DNA from: Nitratidesulfovibrio sp.
GTDB taxonomy: Bacteria; Desulfobacterota; Desulfovibrionia; Desulfovibrionales; Desulfovibrionaceae
Direction of reading: 5' to 3'
Length of the DNA: 64,000 bases
Assembly (NCBI RefSeq): GCF_040373385.1
Contig: NZ_JBDXXH010000002.1
Coordinates: 558,001-622,000, forward strand
Below the pieces are notes generated by a model, which was not told the DNA's origin, did not search any database, and was given only the letters and a program-made list of their open reading frames with translations. A program made the translations under genes and the position numbers. This document shows positions 18,658-27,391 of this stretch, piece by piece; the first letter of the stretch is position 1; each line of letters begins with the position of its first letter.

Positions 18658-19096
18658 GCTCGTTCCTTGAAATGTCTGGGCATGGTCTGTTGCCGGGCAA
18701 AAAGAAAGTGTCCCGCTGTAGGGGCAAACCCCGCGCAGCGGCACAGTTCGGCACCGTCATCCGACGGCACATTGGGCAATATAGGGCAGCCGGGCGCGCC
18801 GGTCAAGATGCCGAGCGGCTGGAGCCGACGCATGTCCGCACTGTTGCGGCAGTTGCGCCCTGTTGATGCCCGGTTCCCCCCCCCTGTCGCAGCCGATTGC
18901 ATGGCGCCGAATTGCCCAAAGGGCGCGAAGGGGCGCGGCATGTCAGGCGGATGCACCCGTCGTTCGTGGCCTGGCGCGGCGGTCAGGGTTGACCGTGTGC
19001 GCACCCTGCGGCATCGTCAGAATGGACATACCCCAACAAAACGCATCCGGTGCGCGCCTGCCGCGTGTGCCGGTGCCGTATCCCACGGAGGCCGCC
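18658..19096. other. Intergenic region upstream of greA
   Basis: About 440 bp with no convincing gene on either strand. It should hold the greA promoter, but no clear boxes are seen. A run of nine C lies at about 18881-18889. Confidence 0.35.
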
Positions 19097-19291
19097 ATGC
19101 CCGAATACACCGCCACCCTGATCATTCGCGGCGAAGGTTGCGACTATGACCCCGAGGAACATGTGGCCCGCATCCCCTGCGAGAACTGCGGGCACATCAA
19201 TGAAGTGGAGGTCTGGACCGACAGCGCCGGGGCGGCGGACTTTTCCGGCTTTGCCTGCGAGAATTGCGGGCACTGGAATGGACCCGGCTAG
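19097..19291 (+). CDS. Small zinc-ribbon-like protein with two CENCGH motifs
   Basis: A 64-aa protein starting MPEYTATLIIRGEG. It has two identical knuckles, PCENCGH and ACENCGHW, about 30 residues apart, which suggests a single Zn(Cys)4 site or a small rubredoxin-like fold. Start ATG at 19097 is supported by CGGAGG. No known function; regulatory or partner-binding roles are typical of such miniature zinc proteins. Confidence 0.65.
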   Translation: MPEYTATLIIRGEGCDYDPEEHVARIPCENCGHINEVEVWTDSAGAADFSGFACENCGHWNGPG

Positions 19292-19516
19292 GGGATGGAG
19301 GCGGCGCTGGCAACCGGTGGCCGGGCCGGGGGGTGTGCTCCGACGTGGGCCACGCCCTGACGCCCGCGCCATCTGGCCCGTCACACATATTTGGCCCGTC
19401 CGTGCCCCAGACCCGTCATGCGCATCAGGCTCTCGTCATGCGCATCAGGCCCGTCCTTGCCACCCGGCCCGCCCGCCTCGTTTTTCCCGTCTGGCCCGGC
19501 TTTCCCGTCTGCCGCT

Positions 19517-19972
19517 TCAGGGCATGGTCACCTCGCGGTTGTACTCGCGCACGGCCTTGTCGATCTTGCCCTGAATGTGTTCGATATCCGCCCGGGCACG
19601 GCGTACGTAGGCGTCCACGCAGGCCCGGTAGGCGCCCATCTTCTGGCGGTACATGTCCCATTCCCAGGCCTTGTCCCCGGCAAAGGGGCGCATGGGCGAG
19701 GTGCATTGCGCGTCGGGGTATTCGCCGCCCGGCAGTTGCGTGGCCTCTGCCCGTGCGGATGCGGGCAGCGCGCCCCAAAGCGCGGCACTCAGGGCCAGAC
19801 ACATCAGGACCAGACACCTTGAGGCCAACCATATCGGGGCCACCGCAAACCGGCGGCGCGTGGCGGGTCGCTTTTCGGGGGCGGTGGCCATGCGTGCGGC
19901 GCGTGCCACGCCGCGCGGAACCCCGGCCAGACCGTCCTTCCTGTCGTTTGTCGTCAGATAGTTGCGCAGCAT
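19517..19972 (-). CDS. Secreted or membrane-anchored protein of unknown function
   Basis: A 151-aa protein with a basic N-terminus and one hydrophobic segment around residues 48-72 (WLASRCLVLMCLALSAALWG, then ASA). This suggests a signal peptide or anchor with an unusually long cytoplasmic leader. The mature part has a Cys near its start and another in YRACVDAYVRRARADIEHIQ, followed by a helical, charged end. ATG at 19972 is preceded by AGGAGAACGCC. Family not recognised. Confidence 0.65.
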   Translation of the reverse strand: MLRNYLTTNDRKDGLAGVPRGVARAARMATAPEKRPATRRRFAVAPIWLASRCLVLMCLALSAALWGALPASARAEATQLPGGEYPDAQCTSPMRPFAGDKAWEWDMYRQKMGAYRACVDAYVRRARADIEHIQGKIDKAVREYNREVTMP

Positions 19973-20215
19973 GGCGTTCTCCTGCCGTGCCCCGCATGCG
20001 ACGGGGCCGGACTTTCCCGCAGATTCCGGCAAAAACCCCGCCCCTGTCAACGCGTCTGTCCACGGAACCTGTCCCCGGCGGCGGCCTGATGGCGCAACCG
20101 CCCTGCCCCATTCGCCCCATGGGTGGGGTGCCGCCTGCCTCTTTCGGCTGGCACCGATCTTGCTCATTCCAGCCCCAGACACGGGAAGGGAAATTTCTGC
20201 ACGACGGAGGCGGGC

Positions 20216-20839
20216 GTGGCCATAGACGGCATTTTCAACAATCTCGGCAGCATGATGGTCGTCCACCGTACCACGGATCAGGACGCCGATGCAGGACGCA
20301 CCGCGTCCGGGTCCGAGCAGGCGCAGACGGCGGACGGCAACCTTGCCCGCCTGACCGACAGCGCCAGCCTTTCCGCGCTGCATCCCAAGCTGCGGTCCAC
20401 ACTGGAAGATATTTCCGAGCGCGGCGGAAACGTGTTGGAAACGCTGGAACAGAACGTGTCGAACCTGCAAGAGGGGTTTCTGGATACCCTTTCCGACCGG
20501 CTGGACGCCGCCGGGGTGTCGCTGGACGATAAGCTGACCCTGACCATGGATGACGAGGGAGCGCTTTCCGTACTGGGCGACCACCCGGACAAGACGCGCA
20601 TAGAACAGACCCTGGCCGATGCGCCGGAGCTTTCGTCCGCCTTCGGGGAACTGGCCTCGCAGTCGGAGCTGATCCGCGACATTCGCAGCCTGCGCCGGGT
20701 GGTTACCACGCGCGTCGGCGCAGCTGCCTACGACGCGGTGGACGCGGCGACGACCGACACGGCGGAGACGGCATCTTCCGCCTACCGGGTCAGCCTGAAG
20801 GGGGCCATGTCGCACTTCTACTTCGGCAGAAACACCTAG
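20216..20839 (+). CDS. Protein of unknown function, acidic and helical
   Basis: A 207-aa soluble protein starting at GTG 20216 after ACGGAGG (VAIDGIFNNLGSMMVV). It is rich in Asp/Glu/Leu, with a predicted helical central part (LEDISERGGNVLETLEQNVS) and no recognised motif. It is not in an obvious operon. Confidence 0.6.
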   Translation: MAIDGIFNNLGSMMVVHRTTDQDADAGRTASGSEQAQTADGNLARLTDSASLSALHPKLRSTLEDISERGGNVLETLEQNVSNLQEGFLDTLSDRLDAAGVSLDDKLTLTMDDEGALSVLGDHPDKTRIEQTLADAPELSSAFGELASQSELIRDIRSLRRVVTTRVGAAAYDAVDAATTDTAETASSAYRVSLKGAMSHFYFGRNT

Positions 20840-21247
20840 CCGCCCTGCCCTGCGGGCTGCCCGGCTGCGTGCCCATGGGGGTGCAGCCGGGGGACAGCGC
20901 CGCGTTGCCGCCACGCGCATCAGTAGTGATGGCACCGCAAGAACGCCACGCCGACCGACCGCCCACACACACCAGCCCTACCCCGGCCCTGCCCCCAGAC
21001 CAACACCCGGACCAACACCCCTACGGCCCAAACCAACCCAGATCGGCCCGCCCGCATTTCATTGCCGCTTCGCCCATCATAGTAATGAACATGTCCGCCC
21101 GGCCCGGCGCAATGCCCGGCGCGGGCGTTGTGCATTGTGGCCGGTGCGGCGCGCATCCCTTGCCACCGGGTACAAAAGCCCGTATAGCCCCTGTTCCGGT
21201 CGGGCCGGGTGGCAGCGCAACCGCCACAAACGGTTGCCTTGGGCACC
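20840..21247. other. Intergenic region before ssrA
   Basis: About 400 bp of biased, C-rich sequence without a gene. ORFs here have no start signals and low-complexity translations. Confidence 0.4.
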
Positions 21248-21275
21248 TTGCCTTTGCCGGAGACGGCATTATAGT
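21248..21275 (+). promoter_or_regulatory. Putative ssrA promoter
   Basis: TTGCCT (21248-21253), a 16-bp spacer, then TATAGT (21270-21275). Transcription from here would give a tmRNA precursor with about 65 nt of 5' leader. Confidence 0.55.
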
Positions 21276-21347
21276 ATGTGAAGCGGGATGGTGGCCCGCA
21301 TTGCATCACGGCAGAACACGCCGTTCGCCGGACACCGCCGTACACAC

Positions 21348-21700
21348 GGGGGCGCCCTGGTTTCGACGGGGATGTAGAAGCCGGAACTGCAGGCCGAGGC
21401 GCCGCTGGCCTCGTAAAAAGCGGCACCAAAAGTAATTGCCAACAATTACGAATACGCACTGGCTGCCTAATTAGTGGCCACGCCAAACCGATCGACGCCT
21501 GATACGTCGGCGAGGTGTAACTTCATCAGGCTGGCATCCAAGGGCGCTTGCCGCTGCGGGTGTAAGAACTATAGGTGAGCTGGTCTAGGGCCGCCCGGTC
21601 GGGGGCCAAGCCCGTGACGACAATTGTTCCCGACATAAGCCTGTAGACGTTTCGCGTGGAATGTTCTCGGACGCGGGTTCGATTCCCGCCGCCTCCACCA
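21348..21700 (+). ncRNA. ssrA: Transfer-messenger RNA (tmRNA)
   Basis: A 353-nt tmRNA that rescues stalled ribosomes. The 5' end GGGGGCGCCCTGG pairs with the 3' end CGCCTCCACCA. The T-arm GGGTTCGATTCCC is intact. The coding segment at 21438-21470 encodes ANNYEYALAA and a TAA stop, a tag of the Desulfovibrio type. The 3' end doubles as the attachment site of the genomic island, which keeps the gene intact. Confidence 0.97.
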
Positions 21701-21701
21701 A
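21684..21701 (+). other. attL: island attachment core within ssrA
   Basis: The 18-bp sequence TCCCGCCGCCTCCACCAA at the very 3' end of ssrA recurs exactly at 44254-44271. The integrase gene begins 99 bp beyond it. This is the standard arrangement of a tmRNA-targeting integrative element. Confidence 0.9.
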
Positions 21702-21745
21702 ATTGTAAGCCAACATGCTGAGATTACAGATGCTGGCTGGCCTTT

Positions 21746-21802
21746 GAAGACCCCGGTTGTACCAGCGGATACAAACTGCTGATCCAATCGGGGTCTTCCT
21801 TT
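21746..21802 (+). terminator. Island-supplied hairpin downstream of ssrA, overlapping the integrase start
   Basis: GAAGACCCCGGTTG (21746-21759) pairs with CAATCGGGGTCTTC (21785-21798) with one G-U pair, followed by CTTTG. It probably replaces the native ssrA terminator, which is now 22.6 kb away. The loop contains the CGGATACAAAC repeat that is also found at the right end. Confidence 0.6.
21766..21776 (+). repeat. CGGATACAAAC repeat, left end of island
   Basis: CGGATACAAAC recurs at 44172-44182 near the right end. Related copies are GGTTGTACC here (21755-21763, inverted) and GGGTACAAAAC and GGGATACAACC at the right end (44160-44170, 44185-44195). The pattern fits arm-type binding sites for the integrase or an excisionase. 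Confidence 0.5.
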
Positions 21803-23486
21803 GCCATCGAAATCCCCCTCCCTGCTTGTCCTGAACAGGACGACCTACCATTTCCGGAAGGTGGTCCCCCGGCGTTACCGCTCGCTGCTGGGGCGATGTG
21901 AAATTCGCACCACGCTTCAAACTTCTTACTTGCGCGAGGCCCGCGAGGCAGCTAATGCCTTGTCCTCACGTATTTACGAGATGTTTCTTAGGATCGATGA
22001 GGTGTTAGCAATGAAGAAGCTTTCTGAAGAGGATGCCAAGCAGTTGGCCAATCAGTGGTTGGCTCAAGAGTTGGAGCGCACTCGTCGCGAACGGCTGTCA
22101 CGGAATAAGCCACTGACGGAGTCTCAGCTTCGTGAGCAAAGCCTTGGGCTTGAAGAAGCCGAAGCTGTCGCGCAACAAGCATACATTCGTTGTGACTATG
22201 GGGTCATTGCGGAGACAGCTGAAGACGTACTTCGCCAGCGAGGCATCGCATATCAAGCTGGTTCGATTGAGTTTAATACGTTGTGCAGTGAGCTTCTTCG
22301 TTGTTCGTACAATTTTTCAAAGATAGAGCGAGGTAGGATTTGGGGAAAAAATCTGGATAGCAGCGACTATTCGATAGATATTTCTTCTCAAGAGAAACAA
22401 AGCGATCCAGCAAAAACGATTTCTGAATTAATTCAGGAATACATAGATGATAAGTTAAATTCTAACACATGGGACAAAAGGACTGCATATCAAGAAGGTG
22501 CAAAGCTAAGATTATTTATTGAAGTTGTAGGAGATGTAAAGGCGTGCGACCTGCGTAAGGTTCATTTTAAGATGTTACGAGACGCGCTTCTTCGCCTTCC
22601 AAAGAATATGACGAAGGGTAAGTATGGAAAGATGAGCGTAGCTGATGTTTTGAAGCTTGAGGTTCCACAATGTGATCGTTTAAGCACGACAACGGTAAGT
22701 AACTATTGTGATAAAATTCGATCTTTTGTTCGCTGGATGGCAGAAGATAGGCTTATAGTAGGTGCAGAAATAGCAAACTGCCTGAGAGTAAAGCAAGACA
22801 AGCGAGATGGTGATTTTCGAGAGTCATTCTCTGGTGATGACCTTAAGATGTTATTTAATCCTAATCTCTATGTCACGAGAAAGAACCGTAAGCCTTGGAA
22901 ATTTTGGGTTCCTCTGATCGCTTTGTACACAGGTGCTCGTATAGAGGAGATATGCCAGCTATATGTTGAGGACATTGCCATTGAGGATGGTGTTCTTTGT
23001 TTCTGGTTTCACCCTGATGGATACGATCGTCGCATCAAGACGAAAGACTCGACACGATATGTGCCAATATCACAAGTTTTGATTCGTGATTTCGGATTTG
23101 ATGCATTTGTTGCGATGATGAGGAAGAAGAAAGAGGAACGCCTCTTTCCAGATTTGACAAAGAAAGATGTGACGTCACGTTACGGAACTGCACCATCAAA
23201 ATGGTTTAGTTTGTATAAGCGGAAAGCAGGGATAGAAGATGGAAGGCACGGGAAAAAGGTTTTCCACAGCTTCAGAAACACCATGGCGACATGGTGTGAG
23301 CAGCATAATGTACCTGAAAAGCTTGCAGCTAGGCTGATTGGACACAAGCACGACACCATGACGTATGGCAGATACAGCGATGATGTTAGGCCATCTGTTC
23401 TGTTTTTCGAAGTCGTCGATCGTCTTGACTTCGATATTGATGTTCATGGGCTTGCAGAGGCGCGCAAGAGAATCCATTTATGGTAA
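21801..23486 (+). CDS. Tyrosine recombinase / island integrase
   Basis: A 561-aa phage-type integrase that would integrate and excise the island at ssrA. The N-terminal part (LLVLNRTTYHFRKVVPRRYR) matches the DUF6538-type start of large integrases. The catalytic domain shows the first Arg in ALYTGARIEEICQL, the HxxR box in HSFRNTMATW, GHKHDTMTYGRY with the distal His, and the nucleophilic Tyr. The start is TTG at 21801, required to keep the N-terminal domain. Its base composition is clearly AT-richer than the flanking core. Confidence 0.92.
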   Translation: MPSKSPSLLVLNRTTYHFRKVVPRRYRSLLGRCEIRTTLQTSYLREAREAANALSSRIYEMFLRIDEVLAMKKLSEEDAKQLANQWLAQELERTRRERLSRNKPLTESQLREQSLGLEEAEAVAQQAYIRCDYGVIAETAEDVLRQRGIAYQAGSIEFNTLCSELLRCSYNFSKIERGRIWGKNLDSSDYSIDISSQEKQSDPAKTISELIQEYIDDKLNSNTWDKRTAYQEGAKLRLFIEVVGDVKACDLRKVHFKMLRDALLRLPKNMTKGKYGKMSVADVLKLEVPQCDRLSTTTVSNYCDKIRSFVRWMAEDRLIVGAEIANCLRVKQDKRDGDFRESFSGDDLKMLFNPNLYVTRKNRKPWKFWVPLIALYTGARIEEICQLYVEDIAIEDGVLCFWFHPDGYDRRIKTKDSTRYVPISQVLIRDFGFDAFVAMMRKKKEERLFPDLTKKDVTSRYGTAPSKWFSLYKRKAGIEDGRHGKKVFHSFRNTMATWCEQHNVPEKLAARLIGHKHDTMTYGRYSDDVRPSVLFFEVVDRLDFDIDVHGLAEARKRIHLW

Positions 23487-23660
23487 CCCCATCCCCCCCC
23501 TGTAAAAAATGTAGGTTGAGTAACATGCGAGATATGGTGGGGCAATTTTTGACCCCCCTATTTTTGGGGAAGCGCGATCCTGATCGTCGAATAATCAGGC
23601 GAGCACTGGGTGTTTAGGCCTATGTATTCGCGACGTGCTATGGCTTGTGTGTATGTCATA

Positions 23661-25406
23661 TCAGGGCGATGCGATGCCAATCTCAGATGGTTTGCTTTGT
23701 AGCGAATCTGCCCAGCATGCAAGTCTATACCAAAAAAATGGCGGGACTGGGGTTAGGAAATGCCTACAGGCAATAATATCAAGCGCTGCTAAGCCGGTCT
23801 GGAGGGCTGGAGACGCCTCATAGATTTTTTCCTGGGGCGATCTTGTGATCGTCTTCATATGTTCAATCCATTCGCCAGGATTGTCAGGGAGAATGATAGG
23901 GGCTTCTGATGCTCCGCATTGAAAGTGTGATCGGCAAAAATAAAGATGGCTATATATGTCTTTGTCGGGATGCCAAAGCTGGACGCAAGTGTCAGGATAG
24001 TCATTTTTGCACCCTGTTGCCAGCTTGGTGTAATGTTCTTTTTCCTTAAGAATTGCTGCCCAGCCTGCAAGGGTAGCAAGAGTCCACGAGGAATTCATTA
24101 ATCGAGCCGCAGCTTCATTGCTTCCCCAGCCCCCTTCATCAATTAGGTCGTCAATGGAGTCAGAGCAGACGGGGATATGTCGTTTTGTTTTGTATGAATA
24201 GTCGACATTTCTGATCAGCGTCTTAAGCCATGTGACCGCGTCTTTTTTCCGCCCTGCCAGGAGTAAGAGGGTTAATGCGAGCGATATGTCGTTGCTGTGT
24301 CTGTCAAGGCAAGGCGATCCACATATTTTGTTGTTGTGTATTAGTCCAATGATTGCGTCTGCAATTATTTCAGCTTGGGCAGCGCGATCTTGCAAAGGCG
24401 ATGCATCTCCCGGGTTGATCAATATTTGAGAAAGTCCAATTGATGATAAAACTCCAATAACTTCAAAAGACAGCATGGATAGCTCTGCGCTATCATAATA
24501 TTTTTTGGACAGAGAGTCTTTGGTGTAGCAATAAGGCTGAAGACGTTCAAAGTATTCTTTGCATGCAACACAATATCCAATCCAGAACGATGGAAATACG
24601 TCAGTTATAATTGACAAGCGCGTAGCATTTCCGCAGAGTTGTATGCGATGCCATGCCCATAAAAGCGCTCTCTCCATGCACAAGAGGCCTTGTCTGGAGT
24701 CGCCTTCTGCGAGCGCCCACGATGCAAAGGCATGCGCAGATAAATTAACAATACGCATCGCCTTGACTAGTGCTTTCCCAGTCTTGGGTGTCTCTGAGAG
24801 TCCTCCAGAATTAGTCAGGTCTAGCGATTGCAGAAAAAGTCTATGTAGGTCTCGACGATCGTAATCACTGTCGCCAGAAAGGGCCAAGGATCGTCTGAGC
24901 AGCTTTCGCTCGGAATCCCGAAAAACATGTTCATCGAGGAGGTGGCGTTCAATAAGCGCGGCCAGTCGATCAATCCCCCAGAAATCAACTTCCGCTTTAG
25001 CCCCTATGCTACTGACAAACCCCGTCCAGCTCGCTTGAACAACCTGTTTTAATTCGCCGTTTGTGACTACTACGATGTGGATATGCTTGCCTTTGTCTTG
25101 TGGCTCGACGTGCGATGTTAAATACACGTCTAGTATCTCGTTTATGCTTTGTCTAACAGACTGGTCGCCGCCATCCCACTCCGTGCGACCTATGTCTCCT
25201 TTTTTGATTACGGCAAGAAGCAGCTCTTCTGTGTCGCTGTTGGGATTTGTCCCTCGTGCAGCTAGATCTACGCCATACTGCCGATTGCCTGTTTGTGGAC
25301 GCGCTATTGGTACATACCCCATCTCGATAAGCAGGTCTGGTAAGAGGCGGTCAAGCTCATCCCTTTCCTTTAATGTGCGAAGATATTCCGCAATGACAAG
25401 CTTCAT
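23661..25406 (-). CDS. Protein with endonuclease-like N-terminus, second gene of a two-gene operon
   Basis: A 581-aa protein. The first ~170 residues read like a Mrr/restriction-endonuclease-fold region (LIEMGYVPIARPQTGNRQYG, VDLAARG, then LLAVIKKGDIGRTEWDGG). The usual PD-(D/E)xK residues are not cleanly recognisable, so nuclease activity is a guess. The rest is a long helical region without known motifs. It is AT-rich. The ATG at 25406 shares one base with the stop of the upstream gene, so the two are coupled. A defence role is inferred from the island context only. Confidence 0.6.
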   Translation of the reverse strand: MKLVIAEYLRTLKERDELDRLLPDLLIEMGYVPIARPQTGNRQYGVDLAARGTNPNSDTEELLLAVIKKGDIGRTEWDGGDQSVRQSINEILDVYLTSHVEPQDKGKHIHIVVVTNGELKQVVQASWTGFVSSIGAKAEVDFWGIDRLAALIERHLLDEHVFRDSERKLLRRSLALSGDSDYDRRDLHRLFLQSLDLTNSGGLSETPKTGKALVKAMRIVNLSAHAFASWALAEGDSRQGLLCMERALLWAWHRIQLCGNATRLSIITDVFPSFWIGYCVACKEYFERLQPYCYTKDSLSKKYYDSAELSMLSFEVIGVLSSIGLSQILINPGDASPLQDRAAQAEIIADAIIGLIHNNKICGSPCLDRHSNDISLALTLLLLAGRKKDAVTWLKTLIRNVDYSYKTKRHIPVCSDSIDDLIDEGGWGSNEAAARLMNSSWTLATLAGWAAILKEKEHYTKLATGCKNDYPDTCVQLWHPDKDIYSHLYFCRSHFQCGASEAPIILPDNPGEWIEHMKTITRSPQEKIYEASPALQTGLAALDIIACRHFLTPVPPFFWYRLACWADSLQSKPSEIGIASP

Positions 25407-27361
25407 TAGTCTCCCCTCTTTGACGATCGAAATAAAATCCCTTCGATTGAATACCCTACTGGGTCAATTATTGAACGTTTTGGTATGGCAATGCTGTGAG
25501 AAATGGTTTGAAAGTTGTTCGTCTCGCCTATTCTGTCGTTTTCAACAGAAAACCACCCGACTCCAGCCTTGACTGGTATCCGCTTGATTAGCTTCAGTAG
25601 CACGGATTGTTCGCCTGCGGAGTCTTGGATGGCTCGCAGGTTTGCCTCCTTGTTGAGAGCAATTGCCCGCCGTAGCTTTATCGGGCTATTAAGCTCTTGT
25701 AGGTCAGGCAGGTCATCAATGTTTTTTTGATATGTCGCTATGACATCGCGGATGGATGTTAGTTCTTTGGTGAGTATGACGTCGTTTGCCTTTGTTAGGT
25801 TTTCAATTGCTTGCAGGGTTTCATGCGTGTAGTCAATTCCAATGTAATTGATGAGTAGATCGCGAACCAAAGGGTATGTGCGCTCAGGAGCGTTCTTTGT
25901 TTCTAGAAGCGAAAGTGTTAGTGTCAAGAGAGGCTCTTCGTGATAAATGAATCCAAGCATTCTTCTGGCGAGAAGCAGGAGGGTGTGATTGTCCATATCG
26001 TCGATTGTATGTGGATCGAATTTGACGCTACGCACCCCATGTAGCCAAAGGTATTTAATTAAAGAGTGGCATGCCTGTGTGAGCTGCGGCACGTCTGAGG
26101 TGAGCCATCTTGCGATCAATCGCGAGAGTAGTTTTTTATCTTTTGAAATGCACATTATGGTTTGATTTAGGTTGTCAATGGTGGAGGCGTCGCTTGTTGC
26201 TCCACTGCTGTTTCGCACAATAAATGATTCAATTGAATTTATTGATGCGTCAGTTTGATTGTAATTGCATATTATTTTTGAAAATATATGATCTATTTCA
26301 TGTGCACAATTCGTTTCCAGTGTTGCGTTTGAGAGGGCGTCTAGTATGTCTGTGTAAATATCTAAGATGTCTGTTTCGTCGATGATTGCAGATATGAATA
26401 CTGACATGACGTGTAGCGCGTGTCTATCGCCAGATTTTGCTATCGAAACCAAATCAGCACGCATTTCTCGGTGTTTTTTTGATGCAATTCCCATAGCGTG
26501 TATGGATAGATTCTTTATTTCGGCTATGTGGCTCTTTGATTTTTTGCGCAGAGTTTCATAGCATTTCCGGTGGTACTTGTTGTCTATTTTGTTAGCATCA
26601 AGAATGAGGGCGATGCTAAATATCGCTGATTGGACGATCAATGCTTCGCTTGAATGCGCATCTAGCAAGACACGATTAATTGCTGCATGCTCTTGGCCTG
26701 AGTTTGCTAAGGCAAGCATTGTTGATGTTACCAATCTTCGTGTCGAATCTGTAATATTTTCTATGGCGTGGTGATAAATATCCCACGCTAATTTTGTTCT
26801 GGTTGCTAGCGCGTCCTCTATAGCTCTGAAAATTAGCCCTGCCGCAAGATCGCCTTCTGTTTTTGGATTTTGAGCTTCTATTAAGGTGCAAAGCGATTCC
26901 TTTTCTATGTGTTGCAGAAATGGCAGCGCAAGGCCTACGAGGCGCAAAACACTAAAGACCGCCATCTCGTCAGAATTTATGATGTCTGCTGCAAGTCCGA
27001 GGATGTTGATATTCTCGTTGGCCAACGCAAGGAATCGCCCAGCTGCTGAGTCTTCATGGCCGATCTCTTGTTGATATAATTGTAGCGCTACTGTAAAAAT
27101 CTCACGGTCAGAAGCGCAGTCAGAGTTGTCGATTTTATCTGCAAAAACATAAGCTGCGGCGCACTGGTTGCGCGCCTCAAGATTTGCAAATGAAATTTTT
27201 TCAGCTTCTATAGTCCACATATCTGTATGTGTATCGCATGCTGACAGTTCATTGGGGGCCAACACGCAGGAAATGCTATTGATGCTCTGGCTATGAAGCC
27301 TTTCTGCAATAGCGCCTATCGCAGTAGGAATTTCCGTGCGGGTTGTAGGCTTGTTGTACAT
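25406..27361 (-). CDS. Large alpha-solenoid protein, first gene of a two-gene operon
   Basis: A 651-aa protein made almost wholly of predicted helical pairs with HEAT/ARM-like spacing and no catalytic motif. The last ~80 residues (SVLLKLIKRIPVKAGVGWFS) look like a small beta-rich module. The ATG at 27361 is preferred because GGAGAAG lies just upstream; an ATG 12 bases earlier is the alternative. It overlaps the downstream endonuclease-like gene by one base. Probably a scaffold or sensor for its partner. No family assigned. Confidence 0.6.
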   Translation of the reverse strand: MYNKPTTRTEIPTAIGAIAERLHSQSINSISCVLAPNELSACDTHTDMWTIEAEKISFANLEARNQCAAAYVFADKIDNSDCASDREIFTVALQLYQQEIGHEDSAAGRFLALANENINILGLAADIINSDEMAVFSVLRLVGLALPFLQHIEKESLCTLIEAQNPKTEGDLAAGLIFRAIEDALATRTKLAWDIYHHAIENITDSTRRLVTSTMLALANSGQEHAAINRVLLDAHSSEALIVQSAIFSIALILDANKIDNKYHRKCYETLRKKSKSHIAEIKNLSIHAMGIASKKHREMRADLVSIAKSGDRHALHVMSVFISAIIDETDILDIYTDILDALSNATLETNCAHEIDHIFSKIICNYNQTDASINSIESFIVRNSSGATSDASTIDNLNQTIMCISKDKKLLSRLIARWLTSDVPQLTQACHSLIKYLWLHGVRSVKFDPHTIDDMDNHTLLLLARRMLGFIYHEEPLLTLTLSLLETKNAPERTYPLVRDLLINYIGIDYTHETLQAIENLTKANDVILTKELTSIRDVIATYQKNIDDLPDLQELNSPIKLRRAIALNKEANLRAIQDSAGEQSVLLKLIKRIPVKAGVGWFSVENDRIGETNNFQTISHSIAIPKRSIIDPVGYSIEGILFRSSKRGD

Positions 27362-27391
27362 GTTCTTCTCCATATAATGCGAAGTTCTCTC

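Noticed and set aside
21585..21920. Minus-strand open frame overlapping ssrA (containing VEAAGIEPASE)
   Set aside because: This peptide is the well-known artefact of translating the antisense of a tRNA/tmRNA 3' end. The true features here are ssrA and the integrase.
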